Shown here one piece after another: positions 28,364 through 37,227 of a stretch of 64,000 nt of DNA. The notes beneath the pieces were generated by a model. That model was not told where the DNA came from and ran no database searches. It saw nothing but the letters and a program-made list of their open reading frames with translations. Each line of letters begins with the position of its first letter. Positions within the stretch are counted from its first letter, which is position 1. The stretch lies in NCBI RefSeq assembly GCF_014773485.1, contig NZ_JACXBP010000007.1, positions 124,001-188,000 on the forward strand. The letters run 5' to 3'. Position numbers and translations under genes: made by a program. This DNA is from Erwinia aphidicola. Lineage in GTDB: Bacteria; Pseudomonadota; Gammaproteobacteria; Enterobacterales; Enterobacteriaceae.

Positions 28364-29869
28364 ATGACACAGTTAAACGCCCAGAGCGTATGGTTTGTGA
28401 TTGGTACGCAGCATCTGTACGGTGCGGAAACCCTGCGCCAGGTGGAGCAGCACGGCCAGCAGGTGGTCGAGGGCCTGAATCGTGCCGGGATTCTGCCCTT
28501 TACACTCCAGCTTAAGCCGCTGGTAAAAACCCCCGATGAAGCGCTGGCCCTGTGCCGCGAGGCCAATCACGATCTTGGCTGCTTAGGGATCGTTACCTGG
28601 CTGCACACCTTCTCCCCGGCCAAGATGTGGATTGGCGGGCTGAGCGTGCTGAACAAGCCACTGCTGCAGCTGCATACCCAGTTCAACGCGGAAATCCCGT
28701 GGGACAGCATGGATATGGACTTTATGAACCTGAACCAGACCGCGCACGGCGGCCGCGAGTTCGGTTTTATCGGCGCGCGCATGCGCCTGCCGCATCAGGT
28801 GGTGACCGGCCACTGGCAGGATCGAACCACCCAGCAGCGTATCGGCCAGTGGATGCGCGGTGCCGCCGCGCTGCAGGCCAGCCAGCAGCTGAAGGTGGCG
28901 CGCTTTGGCGACAATATGCGCGAAGTGGCGGTAACCGAGGGTGATAAAGTCGCGGCGCAGATCCAGTTTGGCTACGCAGTGAATGGCTGGGGCGTTGGCG
29001 ATTTGGTCGAGGTGATCAACCAGGTGAGCGACGGCGACGTCAGCACGCTGATTGACGAATACGAGAGCCAGTATGAATTTTCCGCTGCGGCGGCGATCGG
29101 CGGCGATAAGCGGCAAAACGTGCTGGATGCGGCGCGGATTGAGCTGGGGATCAAGCGCTTCCTCGACGCCGAGGGCTGCCGCGCCTTCACCACTAACTTC
29201 CAGACGCTGCACGGCATGACGCAGCTGCCGGGGCTGGCGGTGCAGCGCCTGATGCAGCAGGGCTACGGCTTCGCCGGAGAAGGCGACTGGAAAACCGCCG
29301 CCCTGCTGCACATCTTCAAAGTCATGGCGGGCAGCCAGCCGGGCGGGACGTCCTTTATGGAGGATTACACCTACCACTTCGCGCCGGGTAACGACCTGGT
29401 GCTCGGTTCACATATGCTGGAAGTGTGCCCGACCATCGCGCGTGAAGCTAAACCACTGCTCGACGTCCAGCCGCTGGGCATCGGCGGCAAGGCTGACCCG
29501 GCGCGCCTGATCTTCTCGGCACCTGCCGGGCGAGCGGTAAATGCCAGCGTGATTGATATGGGCGACCGCTTCCGCCTGCTGGTCAACGTGGTGGATACCA
29601 TTGAACAGCCGCAGGCGCTGCCTAAGCTGCCGGTGGCGCGTGCGCTGTGGCGTGCGCAGCCGTCGCTGGCCACCGCGTCAGAGGCGTGGATCCTCGGCGG
29701 CGGCGCGCACCACACGGTGTTCAGCCAGGCGCTGACGGTGGAGGATATGCGCCTGTATGCCGAGCTGAATGGCATCGAGGCGCTGGTGATTGACGAAGAG
29801 ACCACGCTGCACGGCTTCCGCGATGCACTGCGCTGGAACGAGGCGTATTACCGTCTGAATCAGCGGTAA
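28364..29869 (+). CDS. araA: L-arabinose isomerase
   Basis: AraA turns L-arabinose into L-ribulose. The 501-residue protein matches the enterobacterial enzyme from the start ([20 protein letters not shown]) and keeps the active-site blocks [11 protein letters not shown] (about 326-336, with catalytic Glu) and the His of [10 protein letters not shown] (about 346). A terminator and REP-like palindromes follow; no araD gene is found downstream, unlike araBAD in E. coli. Confidence 0.96.
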   Translation: MTQLNAQSVWFVIGTQHLYGAETLRQVEQHGQQVVEGLNRAGILPFTLQLKPLVKTPDEALALCREANHDLGCLGIVTWLHTFSPAKMWIGGLSVLNKPLLQLHTQFNAEIPWDSMDMDFMNLNQTAHGGREFGFIGARMRLPHQVVTGHWQDRTTQQRIGQWMRGAAALQASQQLKVARFGDNMREVAVTEGDKVAAQIQFGYAVNGWGVGDLVEVINQVSDGDVSTLIDEYESQYEFSAAAAIGGDKRQNVLDAARIELGIKRFLDAEGCRAFTTNFQTLHGMTQLPGLAVQRLMQQGYGFAGEGDWKTAALLHIFKVMAGSQPGGTSFMEDYTYHFAPGNDLVLGSHMLEVCPTIAREAKPLLDVQPLGIGGKADPARLIFSAPAGRAVNASVIDMGDRFRLLVNVVDTIEQPQALPKLPVARALWRAQPSLATASEAWILGGGAHHTVFSQALTVEDMRLYAELNGIEALVIDEETTLHGFRDALRWNEAYYRLNQR

Positions 29870-29889
29870 TCCTGCAGGCAGGAAACAAC

Positions 29890-29925
29890 AAGGGCGGCCC
29901 CATAAACAGGTGCCGCCCTTTTATT
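29890..29925 (+). terminator. Rho-independent terminator after araA
   Basis: Stem AAGGGCGGC/GCCGCCCTT is followed by TTTATTTT. It starts 20 bp after the araA stop and shows that the araBA transcript ends here without araD. Confidence 0.8.
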
Positions 29926-29936
29926 TTGCACCTTCC

Positions 29937-30030
29937 GGCTGACCGGAAAAGAGGGTCAGCCGCTACAGGGGCCGGGTAGGTCAGCCGCTACAGGGTCTGT
30001 AGGGGTCGACTATTTTTTCCGGTCGACCCA
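29937..30030. repeat. REP-like palindromes between araA and yjfF
   Basis: Two main units lie here (29937-29966, GGCTGACC...GGTCAGCCGCTAC, and 29999-30030, GTAGGGGTCGAC...GGTCGACCC). A truncated piece with GTAGGTCAGCCGCTAC sits between them. The genes on both sides converge. Confidence 0.75.
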
Positions 30031-30043
30031 TTTTCCCACCGTT

Positions 30044-31030
30044 TCAGGATATCAACCGTTTCACTGGCGCATTCTGCTGGCGATCCCACATCACGGTCAG
30101 CAGGCGTTGCAGGGCAATAAAGGCGAACAGCAGGATGCCGATGGCGATCTTGGTCCACCACGAGCTGAGCGTACCGTCGAAGTTAATCCATGTCTGGATC
30201 AGCCCCTGAATCAGCACGCCGAACAGCGTCCCCAGCACGGTGCCAACGCCGCCGGAGAGCAGCGTGCCGCCAATCACCACCGAGGCAATGGCATCCAGCT
30301 CCACGCCCATCCCCGCCAGCGCATAGCCCGCCGAGGTGTAGATTGAAAAGACGATGCCCGCCAGCGTCGCCAAGCCGGATGAGAGCATATAAATGCGCAC
30401 CGTGGTGCTGCGCGTCGAAATGCCCATCAGCTGCGCCGAGGTGGCGTTGCCGCCAATGGCATATACCTGATTACCGAAGCGGCTGCGGTGCGCCAGCAGG
30501 ATGCCAAAGGCCACCACCACCAGCATGATCACCGCCAGCAGGCTGAGCCGCCCGCCGCCGGGAATTTTCCACGCCATCGACGACAGCGTGGCATACAGCG
30601 GATGGTCGATCGGCAGCGAGCTTTCCGCCACCAGATAGCTGCTGCCGCGCAGGAAGAACATCCCCGCCAGGGTGATAATAAACGCCGGGATTTTCAGCGC
30701 GTCGATCAGCCAGCCCATAAAGGCGCCAAACGCCGAGCCCATCACCATCACCAGCGCAAACGCCAGCCACGGATCGAGGTGGAAATCACCAATCGCGCGG
30801 GCGAGAAACACCCCGGTAAAGGCGATCACCGCGCCGACCGACAGATCGATACCGCCGGAAAGGATCACAAAAGTCATCCCAACCGCAATAATGCCGAGGA
30901 AGGCGTTATCGGTAAGGATATTGGCGATCACCCGCGTTGAGGCGAAGCCGGGAAACTGACTGAGGCAGAACAGGTAGCCCGCTACAAATACCAGCAGGGT
31001 AATCATTAACGGCAGATGACGTTTAATCAC
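30044..31030 (-). CDS. yjfF: Galactofuranose-type ABC transporter permease YjfF
   Basis: YjfF is one of two permeases of the YtfQRT-YjfF importer, which binds galactofuranose in E. coli. The 328-residue protein has about nine membrane helices and the family blocks GGIDLSVGAVIAFTGVFLA and AIGGNATSAQLMGIS (about 189-203). It overlaps the ytfT stop by a few bases (31023-31030), so translation is coupled. It is the last gene of the leftward operon and faces araA. Confidence 0.92.
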   Translation of the reverse strand: MIKRHLPLMITLLVFVAGYLFCLSQFPGFASTRVIANILTDNAFLGIIAVGMTFVILSGGIDLSVGAVIAFTGVFLARAIGDFHLDPWLAFALVMVMGSAFGAFMGWLIDALKIPAFIITLAGMFFLRGSSYLVAESSLPIDHPLYATLSSMAWKIPGGGRLSLLAVIMLVVVAFGILLAHRSRFGNQVYAIGGNATSAQLMGISTRSTTVRIYMLSSGLATLAGIVFSIYTSAGYALAGMGVELDAIASVVIGGTLLSGGVGTVLGTLFGVLIQGLIQTWINFDGTLSSWWTKIAIGILLFAFIALQRLLTVMWDRQQNAPVKRLIS

Positions 31031-32042
31031 GGCGGCGCCCTCGTTTAAACAGTTGAATAAAGCGCGGCGACTGCAGCAGCAGCACCACCATTACCACCAC
31101 CGCTTTGACCACCTGGTTCAGCTCCGGCGGGAAGCCGGAGAGCAAAATCCCGGTGTTCATCGCCTGTATAATCAGTGCGCCAATCAGCGACAGCAGCAGG
31201 TTAAAGCGGCCGCCCATCAGCGACGCCCCGCCAATCACCACCGCCAGAATCGCATCCAGCTCCAGCCACAGCCCGGCGTTGTTGGCATCGGCACCGCGAA
31301 TATCCGCCGCGACGATCAGCCCGGCCACAGCCGCGCACAGGCCGCTCAGCAGATAGGTACTCATCACGACCAGCCAGCCGTTCACCCCGGCATTGCGCGC
31401 GGCGCGCAGGTTGATGCCGACGGCCTCGATAAACATCCCCAGCGCGGTTTTGCGCGTCAGCAGCCAGACCAGCAGCGCCAGCGCCAGGGTGATCCACATC
31501 GGCACCGGGAACAGCAGCAGCGTGCCGCTGCCAAGCTGCGCCAGCGAGTCGCTGTTAAAAGTGACTATCTGCCCCTGGGTGATCAGCTGCGCGATGCCGC
31601 GTCCCGCCACCATCAGGATCAGCGTGGCGACAAACGGCTGGATCTTCAGCAGCGCCACCAGCACGCCGTTCCACAGGCCGCACAGCAGGCCGCTGCCCAG
31701 CGTCACCAGAATAATCACCGGCAGGCTGTGCCCGGCCACGGTCAGCGTCGCCGCCGTGGCTCCGGCTATCGCCATCACCGCCCCGACCGACAGATCTATC
31801 CCGCCGGTGGCGATCACCAGCGTCATCCCTATCGCCAGAATCGCCACCGGCGCAGCGCGGTTAAGGATATCTATCGGGCTGCCGAACAGCCGACCATCCT
31901 GCACATGAATAGCAAAGAAGTTATTGGCCACCAGGCTGTCGATCAGCAGCACCAGCAGCAGCGCGCCAATCTGCGGCAGGCCCGGCGGCAGTTTACGTTT
32001 CTGCATCGGCGGTTTCCCCGTCAATAAGTGGGAATCAGGCAT
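31023..32042 (-). CDS. ytfT: Galactofuranose-type ABC transporter permease YtfT
   Basis: The second permease of the importer, 339 residues. It has the family blocks RAAPVAILAIGMTLVIATGG and GLWLELDAILAVVIGGASL. Start 32042 (MPDSHLLTG) has GGGAGGGG directly upstream and overlaps the ytfR stop by 8 bp; the upstream ATG at 32084 would lie deeper in ytfR and does not fit the family. Two unlike permeases (YtfT, YjfF) form the channel. Confidence 0.92.
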   Translation of the reverse strand: MPDSHLLTGKPPMQKRKLPPGLPQIGALLLVLLIDSLVANNFFAIHVQDGRLFGSPIDILNRAAPVAILAIGMTLVIATGGIDLSVGAVMAIAGATAATLTVAGHSLPVIILVTLGSGLLCGLWNGVLVALLKIQPFVATLILMVAGRGIAQLITQGQIVTFNSDSLAQLGSGTLLLFPVPMWITLALALLVWLLTRKTALGMFIEAVGINLRAARNAGVNGWLVVMSTYLLSGLCAAVAGLIVAADIRGADANNAGLWLELDAILAVVIGGASLMGGRFNLLLSLIGALIIQAMNTGILLSGFPPELNQVVKAVVVMVVLLLQSPRFIQLFKRGRRRD

Positions 32043-33558
32043 GTTGCTCCCCTCCCGCCGCAATGGCGTTAACAATGGAGGCAACGGAGAGCTGCTCCAG
32101 CGGAATCTCCGCCACCTGCTGGCGATCGCGCAGGATCAGCACGCGGTCGGCGTAGCCCACCAGCTCTTCCAGCTCGGAGGAGATCACCAGCAGCGCCAGG
32201 CCATCGGCACACAGGGTCTCAATCAGGCGGATGATTTCGGCGTGGGCGCCAACATCAATGCCGCGCGTCGGTTCATCAAGGATCAGAAACTGCGGTTTGG
32301 TCACCAGCCAGCGCGACAGCAGTACTTTCTGCTGATTGCCGCCGGAGAGCAGCTCAACCGGCTGATCGGCGTCCGGAGTGCGAATGCCAAGGCTCTTGAT
32401 ATAGCGGTCGGCCACCTGCTGCTGTTCGCGGCGTGGGATGGGCCGCAGCCAGCCGCGCTGCGCCTGCAGAGCCAGAATGATATTTTCCCGCACCGAAGCG
32501 GCACCGATAATACCGTCGGTTTTGCGGTCTTCCGGGCAGAAGCCCATGCCGAGGCGAGACGCCTGCGCCGGGGAGCGAATGGTTTTGGCTTTACCCTTGA
32601 TAAAGGCGCTGCCGCTGTCGGCACGCTTAATGCCGAACAGCAGCTCGGCGGTTTCGGTACGCCCGGATCCCAGCAGGCCAGCCAGCCCGACCGCTTCGCC
32701 CGGGCGCACGCTCAGGCTGAACGGCTCGATGGTGCCTTTCTTGCCGTAATTTTTAAATTCCACCACCGGCTGATGACTTTTCAGCGTGCTGCCCGCGCGC
32801 TGCAGCGCGGTTTCCAGCAGCTCACGGCCGAGCATCAGTTTGATCAGCTCAATCTGCGGCAGGGAATGGGTATCGCGCGTGGCAATAAACTGCCCGTTGC
32901 GCAGCACCGTAATACGGTCGGTGACGCGGTAAACCTGGTCGAGAAAGTGGGTGACAAACACCAGGCTCATCCCCTTTGTCTTCAGCTGTCTCATCAGCGT
33001 GAACAGCATCTCGACTTCGCTGGCGTCCAGGCTGGCGGTGGGTTCATCGAGGATCAGCACCTGAGCGGAGAGATCCACGGCGCGGCAGATAGCAATGATC
33101 TGCTGCATTGCCACCGAGTACTGGCCCAGCGGGCGGGTGACATCCAGCTCGAAACCGTAGTCGTTGAGTAATTTCACCGCGCGCTGGTTTAGCGTTTTAC
33201 GGTCTATCAGGCCAAAACGTTTCGGTTCACGCCCGATAAACAGATTATCGGCAACCGACATATTCGGCAGCAGGTTCACTTCCTGATACACCGTGCCGAT
33301 GCCCAGCTGCTGTGCCTCGGCGGTATTGCGCGGATTGATCGGGTTTCCGGAGAGGGTAATGGTGCCAGCATCGCGCTGATAAACGCCGGTCAGCACTTTA
33401 ATCAGGGTCGATTTCCCGGCCCCGTTTTCCCCCAGCAGCGCCATGATTTCACCGGGACGCAGGTCGAAAGAGACATTATCCAGCGCCCGCACGCCGGGAA
33501 AGGACTTACTGACGCCGCTAATGGCAAGCAGCGGCGGTGGAGAGGAGTCGATGGTCAT
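32035..33558 (-). CDS. ytfR: Galactofuranose-type ABC transporter ATPase YtfR
   Basis: This 507-residue double-ATPase sugar ABC protein has an N-terminal Walker A GENGAGKS (about 44) and Walker B VLILDEPTAS. The C-terminal half has GLLGSGRTET in place of a full Walker A, signature [14 protein letters not shown] and Walker [15 protein letters not shown]. It follows ytfQ after a small terminator-like hairpin and overlaps ytfT. Confidence 0.94.
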   Translation of the reverse strand: MTIDSSPPPLLAISGVSKSFPGVRALDNVSFDLRPGEIMALLGENGAGKSTLIKVLTGVYQRDAGTITLSGNPINPRNTAEAQQLGIGTVYQEVNLLPNMSVADNLFIGREPKRFGLIDRKTLNQRAVKLLNDYGFELDVTRPLGQYSVAMQQIIAICRAVDLSAQVLILDEPTASLDASEVEMLFTLMRQLKTKGMSLVFVTHFLDQVYRVTDRITVLRNGQFIATRDTHSLPQIELIKLMLGRELLETALQRAGSTLKSHQPVVEFKNYGKKGTIEPFSLSVRPGEAVGLAGLLGSGRTETAELLFGIKRADSGSAFIKGKAKTIRSPAQASRLGMGFCPEDRKTDGIIGAASVRENIILALQAQRGWLRPIPRREQQQVADRYIKSLGIRTPDADQPVELLSGGNQQKVLLSRWLVTKPQFLILDEPTRGIDVGAHAEIIRLIETLCADGLALLVISSELEELVGYADRVLILRDRQQVAEIPLEQLSVASIVNAIAAGGEQHA

Positions 33559-33577
33559 ACGCGTGCCTCACGCCATG

Positions 33578-33601
33578 AAAAAAGCCGCCCTCAGGGCGGC
33601 C
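33578..33601 (-). terminator. Attenuating terminator between ytfQ and ytfR
   Basis: On the minus strand, GCCGCCCTGAGGGCGGC is followed by six T. It sits in the 49-bp gap between the binding-protein gene and the ATPase gene, so it probably lets only part of the transcript continue, giving more YtfQ than YtfRT-YjfF. Confidence 0.85.
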
Positions 33602-33607
33602 CGGGGA

Positions 33608-34564
33608 TCAGTAACCCATACCTTTTTTCTTATCCAGCTGGGCCTGGGCATCAGCAGGAAGGAAAAGTTTCGATTCGGTTTTGATGATCTTCGGCGGCAT
33701 GGTGCCGTCTTTTTTAAGTTTTTCCAGCGCGTCGAAAGCCGGGCCGGCCATATTTGGCGTCAGCTCGACGTTGGCATTGGCTTCACCTGCCAGCATCGCT
33801 TTATAAATATCCGGCACGCCGTCAATGGAGCCGGTGAGAATATCTTTACCCGGTTTCAGACCGGCCTCTTTAATCGCCTGAATGGCACCGATAGCCATAT
33901 CATCGTTATGGGCGTAAACCATGCAGATGTTTTTACCGTTGTTCTCTGCCTTGATGAAACTCTCCATCACCTCTTTACCCTTGCTGCGGGTAAAATCGCC
34001 GGACTGCGAACGGATCACTTTAATATTTGGCGTGTTGGCAATCGCTTCAGCGAAGCCCTTCTTACGGTCAATCGCCACGCTGGCGCCGACGGTACCCTGT
34101 AGCTCAACCACGTTACACGGCTTGCCCGCCTGCTGTTTCACCAGCCAGTCACCGATTAGCTTACCTTCATAGACGTTGTCGGCGGTGACGACCGCCTGAT
34201 ACAGCGATTTATCTTTGACCACGATAGCGCGGTCCAGCAGGAATACCGGGATTTTGGCGTCTTTCGCTTCTTCAAGCACCGGCTCCCAGCCGGTCTGGAC
34301 TACCGGAGCAATGAAGATGGCATCCACGCCTTGGGCAATAAACGAACGCACTGCCTTGATCTGGTTCTCCTGTTTTTGCTGCCCGTCGGCGATTTTCAGC
34401 GTGATACCGCGCTTTTGCGCTTCACTTTTCGCCACGCTGGTCTCTGCGGCTCGCCAGCCCGATTCCGAGCCAACCTGAGAGAAACCAACAGTCATGGATT
34501 CAGCCAGCGCCGGAGCCGCCAGGCTGGCACTGATGAGGGTGGATAAGAGTAAACGCTTCCACAT
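33608..34564 (-). CDS. ytfQ: Galactofuranose-binding periplasmic protein YtfQ
   Basis: YtfQ is the periplasmic receptor of the importer; the E. coli protein binds galactofuranose. The 318-residue precursor equals the E. coli length. A Sec signal (MWKRLLLSTLISASLAAPALA, cut near residue 21) is followed by the strongly conserved TVGFSQVGSESGWRAAET. LQGTVGASVAIDRKKGF and VYAHNDDMAIGAI are the ligand-fold blocks. Start 34564 fits the family (MWKR); an ATG two codons upstream (34570) is nearly as good for the ribosome site. Confidence 0.94.
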   Translation of the reverse strand: MWKRLLLSTLISASLAAPALAESMTVGFSQVGSESGWRAAETSVAKSEAQKRGITLKIADGQQKQENQIKAVRSFIAQGVDAIFIAPVVQTGWEPVLEEAKDAKIPVFLLDRAIVVKDKSLYQAVVTADNVYEGKLIGDWLVKQQAGKPCNVVELQGTVGASVAIDRKKGFAEAIANTPNIKVIRSQSGDFTRSKGKEVMESFIKAENNGKNICMVYAHNDDMAIGAIQAIKEAGLKPGKDILTGSIDGVPDIYKAMLAGEANANVELTPNMAGPAFDALEKLKKDGTMPPKIIKTESKLFLPADAQAQLDKKKGMGY

Positions 34565-34793
34565 GATCATTTTTCCTCTGATGGGATTTTATCGAATAGG
34601 GTTAAGAGCCACTTAAGCCTGTACTATTCACCAAAAAACATTTTCGACAATGCTCACAAAACGCAACAAAACAAATGGCTTACGCCAACCCCGCGCCCCA
34701 GGCCTTAGCGGGTCGATATGGAAAAATCACGCAGTGGGTGCCAAATTGAGGTTAAATAACTGTAATAAACAGAAGCGTTTGCGCCGCAATCAT

Positions 34794-34809
34794 TTGGAAG
34801 CGATTACAA
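34794..34809. promoter_or_regulatory. GalR/GalS-like operator
   Basis: TTGGAAGCGATTACAA matches the GalR/GalS consensus GTGKAANCGNTTNCAC at all but the two outer bases. It lies 230 bp upstream of the ytfQ start. A galactose-family regulator over a galactofuranose importer makes sense, but no regulator gene is in the window. Confidence 0.6.
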
Positions 34810-34871
34810 TACCGCGTGCAGTTCTGTCGCCGCCGTGCGGCGCGGTTGCGACGTCGGGTAAAGTGTGGATT

Positions 34872-34887
34872 TGTGAGCTGTTACACA
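34872..34887. promoter_or_regulatory. Possible CRP site
   Basis: TGTGAGCTGTTACACA fits TGTGA-N6-TCACA with one mismatch. It lies 63 bp from the GalR/GalS-like operator, in line with a catabolite-controlled ytfQ promoter. Distance to the gene (about 310 bp) makes the target uncertain. Confidence 0.4.
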
Positions 34888-35156
34888 GTTTGCTAAATTC
34901 CGGCAAAACGCTGGCCTGCAGCCGGGCGATGTGAGTCGGTGACAGGAAGTGGATAGCGGCGCGCAATAAAATGAACCTAAATACCACTAAATCAATAAGC
35001 GGTATAAAAATTCCTAGAAAACTCTTAAAAAATCTATTTCAGCCCCGAATATCTTCATCATTAGTCTGAATTTACCTATTTCATCGCGAACTTTCTGGAC
35101 TCTTTTTTGCCAAATAATATACTTATCACTCACTATTCCGTTCGCAAATGGCCAAT

Positions 35157-35372
35157 ATGACCGCTCAAGACTATTTGTTAAAATTTCGCAAAGTTAATTC
35201 CCTGGAAACTCTGGAAAAACTCTTCGACCATCTCAACTATTCCCTTAACGATGATGGTGAAATTATTCAGATGTACCGCGCTGCCGATCACCGTCGCGCA
35301 GAACTGGTTTCCGGCGGTCGCCTGTTTGACCTTGGACGCGTGCCAAAAACTGTCTGGCGCTACGTCGTTTAA
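35157..35372 (+). CDS. cnu: Cnu (YdgT), Hha/YmoA-family H-NS partner
   Basis: Cnu binds H-NS and oriC and helps silence AT-rich genes. The 71-residue protein equals E. coli Cnu in length and shares [44 protein letters not shown] and VPKTVWRYV. Start 35157 (MTAQDYL) gives the family length; an ATG three codons upstream (35148) is possible, and neither has a strong Shine-Dalgarno. It is followed by ydgK and rsx as in E. coli. Confidence 0.94.
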   Translation: MTAQDYLLKFRKVNSLETLEKLFDHLNYSLNDDGEIIQMYRAADHRRAELVSGGRLFDLGRVPKTVWRYVV

Positions 35373-35503
35373 GGTTCCAGTTCGCTCTGGTTAATGACCT
35401 GGCGCATGAAGTTCCGTATAATCCTTTTCTGATATGAGGTGTATCCTGACGGTGCACCTTTTGCCTTGATGGCAGAGTTTGCTGACTGGATAAGGATGAA
35501 TAA

Positions 35504-35944
35504 GTGGCTGTTGATACTAAACCGCGCCTGGCAGGCTGGCTGCTGGTGCCGCTGGCATGGCTGATCATGACCTTGCTGACCAGCGCGCTGGTGATGGCAA
35601 TGTATTTAAGCGCCCTGCTCGACCCGGCGATGCGTAACGCGCTGTTCAGCCATGAAAGCAACGCATTATGGCAGTGGGGAGCCTCGCTGCTGACCTCTAC
35701 CGTAGTCTGGTGCTACAGTGCCTGGGTGACGTGGATCTTCTGTCAACGCTCGCGTCGGCTGCCGCGCCACTACATTTTGTGGCTGCTACTCACCGTGCTG
35801 CTGGCGGTGAAGACTTTTGCCTTCTCTCCGGTGGCCGATGGTGCGGCAATTCGGACTTTACTGATCGCCCTGCTGGCGGCAGCGGTACTGGTGCCTTATT
35901 TCAAGCGTTCTCAACGCGTTAAGAACACTTTCATCGAACCGTGA
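35504..35944 (+). CDS. ydgK: Inner-membrane protein YdgK (DUF2569-like)
   Basis: A 146-residue protein with four predicted membrane helices (about 9-35, 58-80, 88-108 and 114-132) and a basic C-terminus. Position between cnu and rsxA and its size match ydgK of E. coli, whose function is unknown. Start is GTG at 35504 with AAGGAT 7 nt upstream; the ATG at 35497 is out of frame. Confidence 0.82.
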   Translation: MAVDTKPRLAGWLLVPLAWLIMTLLTSALVMAMYLSALLDPAMRNALFSHESNALWQWGASLLTSTVVWCYSAWVTWIFCQRSRRLPRHYILWLLLTVLLAVKTFAFSPVADGAAIRTLLIALLAAAVLVPYFKRSQRVKNTFIEP

Positions 35945-36070
35945 TGGCGAAATAAACGTCAAGAATTTAATCCTGAGTGCGCTGGCGTCGGACACCCGCC
36001 GCGCAACGGTTGTGATGGCGTAGCCAATATCCGATAATGTGCTGCTTTTGACTTTTCTTCAGGCGTAATA

Positions 36071-36652
36071 ATGACCGAATACCTGCTTCTCTTTATTGGC
36101 ACAGTGCTGGTGAATAACTTCGTCCTGGTGAAGTTTCTCGGCCTTTGTCCCTTCATGGGCGTTTCCAAAAAACTGGAAACGGCAATTGGCATGGGACTCG
36201 CCACCACCTTTGTTATTACCCTGGCCTCTATCTGTGCATGGCTGGTCAATCACCTGATCCTGCTGCCGCTCGATCTGGTCTACCTGCGCACCATGGCCTA
36301 TATCCTGGTGATTGCCGTGGTCGTGCAGTTCACCGAAATGGTGGTGCGTAAAACCAGCCCTGACCTCTACCGCCTGCTGGGTATCTTCCTGCCGCTGATC
36401 ACCACCAACTGTGCGGTGCTTGGCGTGCCGCTGCTTAGCGTCAACCTCAATCACACTTTCCTGCAGGCCGCGCTGTTCGGCTTTAGCGCCTCTATCGGCT
36501 TCTCGCTGGTGATGGTGCTGTTCGCCGGCATCCGCGAGCGCCTGGTGCTCGCCGATGTGCCCGCGCCGTTTAAGGGTTCATCGATTGCACTGGTCACCGC
36601 CGGCCTGATGGCGCTGGCGTTTATGGGCTTTACCGGACTGGTGAAGTTCTGA
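36071..36652 (+). CDS. rsxA: Electron transport complex subunit RsxA
   Basis: RsxA is an inner-membrane subunit of the Rsx/Rnf complex, which in E. coli keeps SoxR reduced. The 193-residue protein has six membrane helices and the family blocks [24 protein letters not shown] (about 17-40) and [12 protein letters not shown] (about 115-126), whose Cys residues sit in the iron-sulfur site of RnfA/E. Its TGA overlaps the rsxB ATG. Confidence 0.95.
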   Translation: MTEYLLLFIGTVLVNNFVLVKFLGLCPFMGVSKKLETAIGMGLATTFVITLASICAWLVNHLILLPLDLVYLRTMAYILVIAVVVQFTEMVVRKTSPDLYRLLGIFLPLITTNCAVLGVPLLSVNLNHTFLQAALFGFSASIGFSLVMVLFAGIRERLVLADVPAPFKGSSIALVTAGLMALAFMGFTGLVKF

Positions 36653-37227
36653 TGAGTGCGATTTGGATTGCTGTGCTGGTTCTTAGCGCACTTAGCCTGG
36701 TGTTGGGGGGGCTGCTGGGCTACGCCTCGCGCCGCTTCGAAGTGGAAGAAGACCCGATTGTCGAACAGATTGACGCTATTTTGCCGCAGAGCCAGTGCGG
36801 GCAGTGCGGTTATCCCGGCTGCCGCCCCTATGCCGACGCGGTGGGTAATAACGGCGAACTGATCAACAAATGCGCGCCCGGCGGCGAGCAGACCATGCTG
36901 AAACTGGCGGCGCTGCTTAACGTCGACCCGCAGCCGCTGGGTGAAGAGGCCGCTTTGGAGCCAGAGCGTAAAGTGGCGTGGATTGACGAAGCCAACTGCA
37001 TCGGCTGCACCAAGTGCATTCAGGCCTGCCCGGTGGATGCAATTGTCGGCGCCACCCGCGCGATGCACACCGTGCTGAGCGATGTCTGTACCGGCTGCGA
37101 CCTGTGCGTTGCTCCCTGCCCGACCGACTGCATTGAAATGCGTCCGGTTGCTACCACTACTGCCAACTGGAAATGGGACCTGCAAACCATTCCGGTGCGG
37201 GTGATCACTGTAGAAAGTCATGCTTAA
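36652..37227 (+). CDS. rsxB: Electron transport complex ferredoxin subunit RsxB
   Basis: RsxB carries iron-sulfur clusters of the Rsx complex. The 191-residue protein has an N-terminal membrane anchor (about 4-24), a CxxCGYPGC cluster motif (about 47-56, [10 protein letters not shown]) and two ferredoxin motifs: [12 protein letters not shown] (about 116-127) and [12 protein letters not shown] (about 146-157). It overlaps rsxC by 8 bp. Confidence 0.95.
   Translation: MSAIWIAVLVLSALSLVLGGLLGYASRRFEVEEDPIVEQIDAILPQSQCGQCGYPGCRPYADAVGNNGELINKCAPGGEQTMLKLAALLNVDPQPLGEEAALEPERKVAWIDEANCIGCTKCIQACPVDAIVGATRAMHTVLSDVCTGCDLCVAPCPTDCIEMRPVATTTANWKWDLQTIPVRVITVESHA

Larger units (their letters stand above)
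34565..35156. promoter_or_regulatory. 592-bp gene-free region between ytfQ and cnu
   Basis: No convincing gene is present. It has a GalR/GalS-like operator (34794-34809), a CRP-like site (34872-34887) and a GC-rich dyad (GCCGCCGTGCGGC near 34829). The right half (about 34970-35150) is very AT-rich, a composition suited to H-NS binding, upstream of the H-NS partner gene cnu. A partner for ytfQ control on the left and cnu on the right is expected. Confidence 0.5.

Noticed and set aside
31053-33171. Long rightward frames antisense to ytfT and ytfR
   Set aside because: Both sense genes are clear ABC transporter parts, and the antisense products are low-complexity Gln/Arg/His-rich.
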